From: Capitulum mitella | Taxonomy: Eukaryota > Arthropoda > Thecostraca > Pollicipedomorpha > Pollicipedidae | Length of the DNA stretch: 64,000 nt | Reading direction: 5' to 3' | Assembly: GCA_030062745.1 (NCBI GenBank) | Contig: CP099843.1 | Location: 15,789,997 to 15,853,996 of the forward strand | Shown: positions 56,940 through 64,000 of the stretch, piece after piece | Layout of the letters: each line of letters begins with the position of its first letter | Numbering within the stretch: the stretch's first letter is position 1 | The notes under the pieces: model-generated | Database searches by the model: none | What the model saw: only the letters and a program-made list of their open reading frames with translations | What the model was told of the DNA's origin: nothing | Position numbers and translations under genes: made by a program

Positions 56940-58067
56940 AATGCAACTCAAACACACAGATGTATATGACGCCATAAAACGCGTGCTACTGGTTTCAGAT
57001 GCTTCGACGTCACGTCCCGGCACAGGATGTACAAAATGGTACAAGTTGCATTGTTTTATTCTTCTCGATAGCTTTGCTGGTAACTTTACCCATTGCAATT
57101 TCTACCACGCCTCCGCCATTGAGCGGACCAGGTTTGGTAAGCGGTGGGTGATAGTTCGTCGCACCTGGTTGCAGCACAAACGGATCCTTGCACTCAGGTC
57201 ACTCCTATTAATAAGAACTGCGTGCAGTTTTCCGTTTAGGCTCTTCCGCCGCCAGAACCGACATTTGACATCACGTTTGAATTCGTCCTGAGGCGGTGTT
57301 GTTCCGAGTCGTAAACCATTAGAGCCCGTTGGTAACACTTGTGATCAAAACTGCTGTTGGTTATTTCGCATTGCTGAATTTTATTAGAAGTATTATTGAA
57401 ATTTTGGGTTATTATTGAAGCAAAATACAAACATTTGAAACATTTTTGGAAGCATTATTGAAAGCATCGTTGAAACAAATACAAACAAACGAACACATGA
57501 AGCAATATTGAAATTCGGTATCTGCATTACTTTCTGTGCGAGAGGGGCTTTTCATAAAAGCTTGCTAAGGGTCCAGATTTTTGCAAATTGAAAACGCTGA
57601 CTGGAAAACAGCACGATATTTTTGACAACATGCCGCGCGTTTACAAGGGAGGGTCGCTGGCATTCCGAAGAAGGGGTAGATTTCTTGGGCGATTTTGGAG
57701 TGACAAGACCAAAATCAGGTTGCGTACCAAATAAATATTAGATTTGTTCGGTAACTTGCGCATTACGATGACATCTGTTACCAGCGGCCTTTGAGCTAAC
57801 AATAGTCAAGTACTTTCGCCACCCAGTGTAACTGCAAATGAAATGTTCGACTTCCTAAAAGATGAAAGCGTTTTAAACGGCGGCATTGAGGATGAACTGG
57901 CAATGGCAGTCATGCCCCTCACCGAAAACGGTAACTGGTGAGTTCAACTCAGGACCTGATTTAAGAAGAAATGACTGCGGGGCAATTCTTTGAACGAGGG
58001 GCAACGAGGGGCTGAGACCACCCAATTTCCCCGGCATCTGCTTTCTCCTCGTTGGATTTTAACCACT
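56940..58067. other. No gene recognised
   Basis: A 116-codon plus-strand frame (56941-57291) starts at the edge of copy A1 and shows no motif. The segment 57360-57500 repeats ATTATTGAAA-type words. Confidence 0.45.
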
Positions 58068-58113
58068 TCATATATACATATATGTATATATGTATATATA
58101 CTTTCCCATCGAA

Positions 58114-58158
<45 letters not shown>
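58068..58158. repeat. (AT)n microsatellite, interrupted
   Basis: ATATATACATATATGTATAT, a short unique stretch with CCCATCGAAGG, then about 48 bp of pure AT. Confidence 0.97.
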
Positions 58159-58161
<3 letters not shown>

Positions 58162-58589
58162 GAGAATTACGATGAAGATTTTTCCAGAGCGCTGTATCAC
58201 TAATTGATTCGTCTTTGGGAGGAAATCATGCGTGGAAAATATGGCATTGGTGCAGCATTTGAGCACTGCCGTACGAAGACTGTATACCGCTTGTGCTGAA
58301 CTTTGGCTTTATTTTGATGGAATTCGCGCCGGCTTATGTGCATTCCAAACCCATTTAAGCCAAAGAAAAACTATACATGTATCCCCAGCAAGAACTCATT
58401 CTCCATGGACTCGTCATCCCTGGGAGATTCGGTCAGGGAGAGGGGTGTCTGAAATGTTCCCAGACGTGTTTTGTGTTCCAGTTTTTTTTAAGCCAAGCGC
58501 ACGATGTACATAAAATGTACGTCGTGGTACTCCTTTTGACGCACTGGGTCGAAGCACACTTCACATGCTTTCTGGGGTCGTAGGTCACT

Positions 58590-60870
58590 GGCTCTGTCGG
58601 CAGTAGTGTGGCTTAGGTGGGAATGATACTTCAGTCCTCTTAGTGGTCTCGGGGTTCTGGCGACGATGCCACTTGACGACTTGCAGCAGGTACTGTTTTT
58701 GCCTTTCATCGTTCGTCAGCATCTCGTCGTACGTTTGGATAAGAGCCACAGCTCGTTCGGCGAAGTCGCTAACTACCGCGCAGGACTTCCTTAGCGTTCT
58801 TGAACCCAGGTGCTGTCTCCTAATCAGCGGGATCGGCGACAAGGAAGTCCATATTGATGCCGTATACCTTCAGGTTGCTCACCGACTTTGTCGTAATGAA
58901 GTCGACGATGATCTTCCTCGCGAGAAACTCCTTTGCCGCGAGATCCATCTGCGCTCGTTTGGGCGGACTCTCCAATCCCTGTTCTTGGAGTGCCGCGACC
59001 ATTCCTCCTCTTCATCTCGCACGGCACGCCGTCGTTGAAAAACGACACACCAGCCAGTTCTTCACTGAGGTACCATAATAGGTGATTGTTATAATAGTGT
59101 GTCGTATATAATGTCATAATACATAATGGGTGATTGGCGAACTCCTCGGAGATGGCCTTCGAGATTTCATCGTTCGAATCAGGCTTTGCAAGACGGCCAG
59201 GTCGTGCACAGGAGCCTTGACCGCCGATGAAGAGCAGAACTATGCACTGACGTACAAAACAAGCATGAAAGAGACGAAGCGCTTGAGTGCTCCCAGTTTA
59301 CTGTGAATCACGGAGAACTGATGGCGAAGCAAGAAGATCGTGATCCTGTGGATTATGCGTTCCATCCATCTGGCACGGTGGAGAGCACGGTGGTTGGGGA
59401 CCTTGGTTTCTCGCGGAGGTTGTTGACCAAAGAGGATGATCGAGACCTCAAAGAACTCACGATAATCATCGCTAGGCTGGATTTCGGCGAGCTTCTCATG
59501 GCAGAAGGCGACGACAAGATCCTTGGAGGAGAGAAAGGCCTCGGCCATTGCTGGGTCCAGGTCTTCACGCATCATGGATTCAAACCTGTTCCGATCAATG
59601 AGTCTTCATCTCTTCTTGAAGTTTTTGAACAAGGAAATCTCCGGTCCCGAGGACGGACCGAAACGCATGGAGAAAGCCGCTTCTGCCACCGGTTCGAAGG
59701 TATGATGGCGACAAGCGAAGTGAAGGAGCTGTCGCCCGAGCTTGTGTTGAAGAAGCGTGCTTGCTCCCACAACTTATCCGAAGTGGGTGTCGAAGCTCAT
59801 GCCGACGACCTTGTCCGAAACCTCCCAGTCTTCCAGACAATGCGCGACAACGTCGGCTGTCGCTGCTGCAGCTTGGCTTGCAAACTTCGGAACACCTAGG
59901 AGCTTGGCGGCACTTCTTGGACCGGTTACAGTGACAGGGAGTCGATCCACTTTTTCCTTCCCATTGTCAGGTAACAGTTTGCCGTCCCAGTGGACCACCA
60001 GGTTGGGTGACACGAGGAAAGAATGCTAGATTTCGTCCGCAATGGCTTTCCTCTGCGATTTACGCGCCCGCCTGGTCAAGCTTCTGTGATCGCCGGTTCA
60101 GAGAGGCCGTGGCCGAGGGCCGAGGCGGGCGCCGATGGGAAGTGAACTGCAGAGCGATCATTGAGCTTGATCCGTTCGAGGGCTGCTGCCAGACCAGGAG
60201 TGACGATGTTCTTGGCTCTCCTGCAGGGCCCCTTCGAAGGAGAAGGCACGGCGAATGGCTCCGGGTCATCCTGATCTATCAGTTGTGTGCGGTCGGTAGA
60301 CGAGCATTCCAATTGGGCAGTTGCCTCTTGCTCGGTCTGCTGTTCAGTCTAACGGCGGGCCCTTTAAAGCTTCGGCCTACTGTTGTCGTTGAAGAGCTCG
60401 CTCCTCCTTCCCATAAAGAAACTATCGAATACCACCATGACGCCTCGGCGACTTGGCTGCTTTTGGGCCTGGAGAATGTCTTTATCCTCTTGGTTTAATG
60501 ATCTTAATGGTGCGGACATCAGCGATGTCAAAAAGGTTTTTGAGGCTTTTCCTAAATTCACTCTTGTTGTCAATTTCCGAGGCGGACCTCCAGCATTTAC
60601 CTTTGATGACAGCTCGGTACTGGTCAGTCGTCCTGTTGAGCTTCCTATCACGTTCCGCTCCGGTGCAGTGAGAATACGGGCTTTGTTCCACACCTTCATC
60701 ACTTCGCGGACGACCTGTTTTTCGACCTCCCTCTGGGTAAGCTTATCCACACGGTAGGGCGGCAAATACTGCTGCAGCACTTCTCCCCGCGAAGGCAGTT
60801 TGTTTCCTGGCACTGATTCGACGGGAGCACCGATGAACCAGATCTCGGCTTTTTCTGGAGGTGCAGCCAT
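58590..60870 (-). pseudogene. Decayed DNA-transposon gene of a family common in arthropods and cnidarians
   Basis: A single ancestral gene can be followed across all three minus frames from an ATG at 60870 to about 58600. In order I see: GAPVESVPGNKLPSRGEVL (N-terminus); LFDIADVRTIKIIK (about 60500); PGLAAALERIKLNDRSA (about 60200); VVHWDGKLLPD then GKEKVDRLPV (about 59950-60000); SFDTH (about 59780); DDYREFFEVSIILFG (about 59450); LHRARWMERIIHRI (about 59370); LWYLSEELAGVSFFND (about 59060); and FAERAVALIQTYDEMLTNDE (about 58745). I recognise this series as a recurrent transposon-encoded protein type with RNase-H-fold-like features, but I cannot name its superfamily with certainty. Several frameshifts and stops make it inactive. 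Terminal repeats were not found. Confidence 0.75.
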
Positions 60871-62049
60871 AGTGGCTGGACTTCCGTTATGAAAGGTACT
60901 TTTGCATTGACGCAGGCGGTCCTTAAATATCCCGGCGTCTAAGAGCGCGCGGGAAATTGCCAGACCGGCACCGTGGGTTACCGTGGCATGGCCAGGTATG
61001 GTACTTTAAAATTGTTATATATACGAGATGTTGCGGCAGCGTCCCTAAACGGGGTAGCAGGTTGCCTGTCCGGGATAGTTTCTATTGGTCTAATCTATCC
61101 CCAAAAGCTCGAAAAGTTACAGTTTCCCACCAAATTTTGGCCAATGTGTTTCGCAGTCCAGCAAAAAATGCAAAAGCTGCCCCAACACAGGCAGAACAAA
61201 TTGCTCCATTTTCAGGTTATCTGCCACAAAATAAAAAAATCCGCCTCAGATTGCAATTTCGCCTTAGCTTCGCCAAATGAGATATCGTCAACCCTTGTCA
61301 TGATCTGCAGTCTGGGTTATGCCATGTTGGTGAAGCAGATGGAACATGCTTATGGGATGCAAAAATTCATGCACAGGGAGCCGCAAGAGTGACGGTTTTG
61401 ATATACGACTGATTACTTTTCTATTTTCCTGCGTAAAACTAGGGTTTAGCCGCCTAGTTCAATAAATTAGTACTTGGTACTGGGTATTTAGCAGGGTTAG
61501 GTACTGGGATCTTAGCAGGGTTTTCATATCAGGGTAACGACTACAGCACTGCTGGACTGTTATCGCATTCATATAAACATTGTCCCACCATAGCGAAACC
61601 GCCCTGACCAACAGCTCACCCTTCAGTTTTATTGTGTTTTAACATGTCGTACATGGTCGCGTGCCTCGTCATCTGTAACGTGCCTGCAATGCAATGAAAC
61701 GCCTTGGCCGTCCACGAGACAATGGCGGCATCGGGTGCCGGCGTACCAATTACCAGACAAGCTCGCCAACGGTCACTTGGTATGTCTGCCGTGTGTGTCA
61801 TAAAGTGATGCTTCTAAGTGTCCTCCCAAATTAGTCAGTGATTCAAAATATTTCTCGTTGATCAGATGCTGCTCGCGAGAGACGCTCGTGCGCAGCGGTT
61901 TGTGGAATACGCTCCTGATTACGCGGGACAGCGATGACCGCCGTGGTTGCTCTACTCCTGGCTGTTTTTTTCTTTGCATGGGCAAAGGCTCTTGAATGAA
62001 GGGGAGGCAAAGTGTGGGTCTAGGGGGTATTTGCCCCCCAGTTCATATG
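60871..62049. other. No gene recognised
   Basis: Flank upstream of the decayed transposon gene. Short frames only; TTAGCAGGGTT and GTACTGGG words recur at 61465-61525. Confidence 0.45.
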
Positions 62050-63239
62050 TTAACCCTGTTCCCGGAGGGCTACATGGTATGGCCGATTCCCGGCAGGGGG
62101 ACGGATTGCCCCCCCTAAGATCTCGAGAACTACTCATCCGATTTCATCGCAACAAACGGCAAGCAATTTTCGATGATGTAAACTACACTTTGAAAAAAGA
62201 ACCTCTCAAAATTTTGAAAGGGATGGGTACAGGGGCAAAAATATCAAAATGGGGGTTACTTTTGGACTTGTTATAATTCCGTTGTTTATGGACCGATTTC
62301 GATGAAATTGGCATGAATGGAGAGATTATGGATGGGACTTTTACCATTGGTACACACATCTGAAATTTAAAGAAATCATATGCGTTCACAGTGTTTCGAA
62401 AATAAAAGGATTAGTTTCTCAACAAATGAATGAACAAAAAAGTAAAAGCGCTTTTTTGGCTTCTGCCAGTCATGCTATGCTAAAGGAGTATAAATCATAT
62501 TACGGTGTTCGTAAAATGTTGGCATAGGCGGTGCAAGGGACATGAAAAGGGGGAACTCTGATGGTCACATGCTCTTCATATCAGTTTGTGACCTTTGACC
62601 TTGAATGACCTCCCGTGGCCTTGGAATCACTTGAAATGATCCTTTAGGCATTTAGTATTATCTGTAAACGTTTTCAGTCATTTAAATTCACTGTTCCAAA
62701 AATTCCGTTTTATGGCTTTTGTGATATAAGGTACGCGCACTGACGTTTTAGGTCGTAGCTCCTTGACCCGACCTGATGTCAAGCTGAAACGTGATACACA
62801 AGTAGAGGGCAACCTTCTACGTCATATATGTTCCGGGTTTGGCATTTGAAAAAATGACGCCAAGATTATCACTGTAGAAGAAAATTTTGACTTTTGACCT
62901 TGACCTGACCTTTTAAAGTGATCTCAGATGAACAAGATTGTGTTTAAACGTTGCCTATTTTCCTATACATCCATACAAAGTTTTAAGTTCTATCTTAAAA
63001 ACGCTAGTTTTGGCAGTCATTTTCCTTCTTCCTTCAACATGGCCAAAAATGGGCCTGCCAAAAACGTTGCCTGGCTCCGCCTCTGAGCAAAATAGAATCC
63101 CGAAATTTTGTCACGGCACGTAGGAAGAATAACTAGGGAAAGTAACCAAGTTTCGTGAAGCTGCGTTAAAAACCCTGGAATTGGTAAGCGAAAAACCCGA
63201 GGGTGGGGAATTCAGCCCCCTGCCGGGAATAGGGTTTAA
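62050..63239 (-). mobile_element. Family A element, copy A2
   Basis: A2 is a complete reverse-orientation copy, 62054-63235, flanked by TTAA (62050-62053 and 63236-63239). It reads in from CCCTGTTCCCGGAGGGC, with the duplicated GATTCCCGGCAGGGGG 28 bp inside, and ends TGCCGGGAATAGGG. It carries TGACCTTTGACCT (62589-62601), a DR1 on the minus strand, and the CATATATG site at about 62824. Confidence 0.86.
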
Positions 63240-64000
63240 ATAGATCCTGGTTCAACTTTATATTAACTGTAGTAAAATGAGGGGGAGGGGCTAAGAACCC
63301 AATCTCATGTTTGCCACATTTCAGAAAATAGAAGTCCGCCCAGATTTCACGGACATGTCTACCGTATTTCTTCCCAACTCTGAAAAGGTCAAGGTCAGGT
63401 TTTGCTAGCAATGGCGTACGTGTCATAAGAACGGGTTTGGGTGGGAAGGGGGGGGGGGAGGCACAGCGTGAAGAAAGGGTTTCGGGTAGGAGGGGGCACA
63501 GCATGCCGCCTTCCTTCGATTAAAAAGTTGTAGTTACGGTATATGTCTGCTCACTACAGGGGCTCGCATCCGTCGTCGTCTGCAGCTGACTTTGTGGCTA
63601 TAAACAAAAACAGAAGAGAACTCAGAATGATGGAAGGGCGTAGACTGTCATTGCTTGCGCAGGGCCTGGGCTGAGGAAGGGGTAAATCCCCTTCCTCAGC
63701 CCAGAAATCCCCCACGAAGTTTCGTTAAGACCGGATGAACAGATCTACAAGAAGACAGAATGTTTTATGTTCATCCTTTGATTTTGGCTGACCTCGATTG
63801 ACATGAGCTTGGTTACCAGGGCCTTTGCGGAATGTATCATATGGGTTAAGTGTCCACAATGCTTTGTTACTGACTGTCCGACAAAAACTGTTCCATACGT
63901 CACATAGTGTTCTTCCTACAGCCGGACACGCGTGCGGCCGTCCGTCGCCGACGAAAGATCGGCCGCGAGACCGGCCCTTCAGCTTCGCCGGACGGCAGTG
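63240..64000. other. No gene recognised
   Basis: Contains a G-run at 63449-63458 and the 63.67-kb hairpin. The last 90 bases are GC-rich after a CTTCCTACAG acceptor-like site (63921), but no reading frame matches Furry. Confidence 0.4.
63666..63704. repeat. Perfect 17-bp hairpin
   Basis: CTGGGCTGAGGAAGGGG (63666-63682) and its exact complement (63688-63704) are separated by TAAAT. Not followed by a T-run; function unknown. Confidence 0.9.

Noticed and set aside
63921..64000. CTTCCTACAG followed by a GC-rich open stretch as the next Furry exon.
   Set aside because: None of the three frames gives the expected continuation after the TAK end of exon (c); the frames are Arg-rich without Furry motifs.

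Overview
This is animal nuclear DNA, probably from an arthropod. It contains spliced exons with canonical GT-AG sites, very long introns, many (AT)n microsatellites, and relics of piggyBac-like, Penelope-like and non-LTR elements. I cannot name the species. Coding sequence is a small fraction of the window; most short open frames are chance or lie in repeats.

Two host genes are supported. (1) A rhodopsin-class neuropeptide-type GPCR on the minus strand has exon 1 at 14869-13997 and exon 2 at 9480-9187. It predicts a 388-residue receptor with all seven membrane segments. (2) A piece of the central region of the giant cell-morphogenesis protein Furry (fry) lies on the plus strand: 29220-29351, 46424-46557 and 51500-51610. 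Their phases join cleanly, with introns of about 17.1 and 4.9 kb. No other Furry exon was recognised, so the GPCR may be nested inside a Furry intron on the opposite strand.

The rest is largely mobile DNA. Family A (about 1.2 kb, nine full or partial copies) and family B (about 1.2 kb, three copies) are non-autonomous TTAA-flanked elements. They share an unusual plan: terminal CCC, an asymmetrically placed subterminal motif, a G-run/C-run palindrome near each end, and a body packed with AGGTCA nuclear-receptor half-sites. One family B copy has inserted into another with the TTAA duplicated. Other elements are a decayed DNA-transposon gene (58.6-60.9 kb, minus), two Penelope-like relics with GIY-YIG domains (37.9-38.7 and 44.65-45.47 kb), a non-LTR reverse transcriptase tail (22.4-23.2 kb), a large inverted repeat (52.2-54.1 kb), and two lower-copy repeat families (D, 5.6-7.4 kb; E, 42.1-44.5 kb).

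Tandem repeats are abundant: 61-, 82- and 33/34-bp minisatellites flank the GPCR, and a 30-bp array lies in the second Furry intron. The most striking is an array of about 16 degenerate units at 45985-46423 that copies the sequence of the Furry splice acceptor directly next to it.
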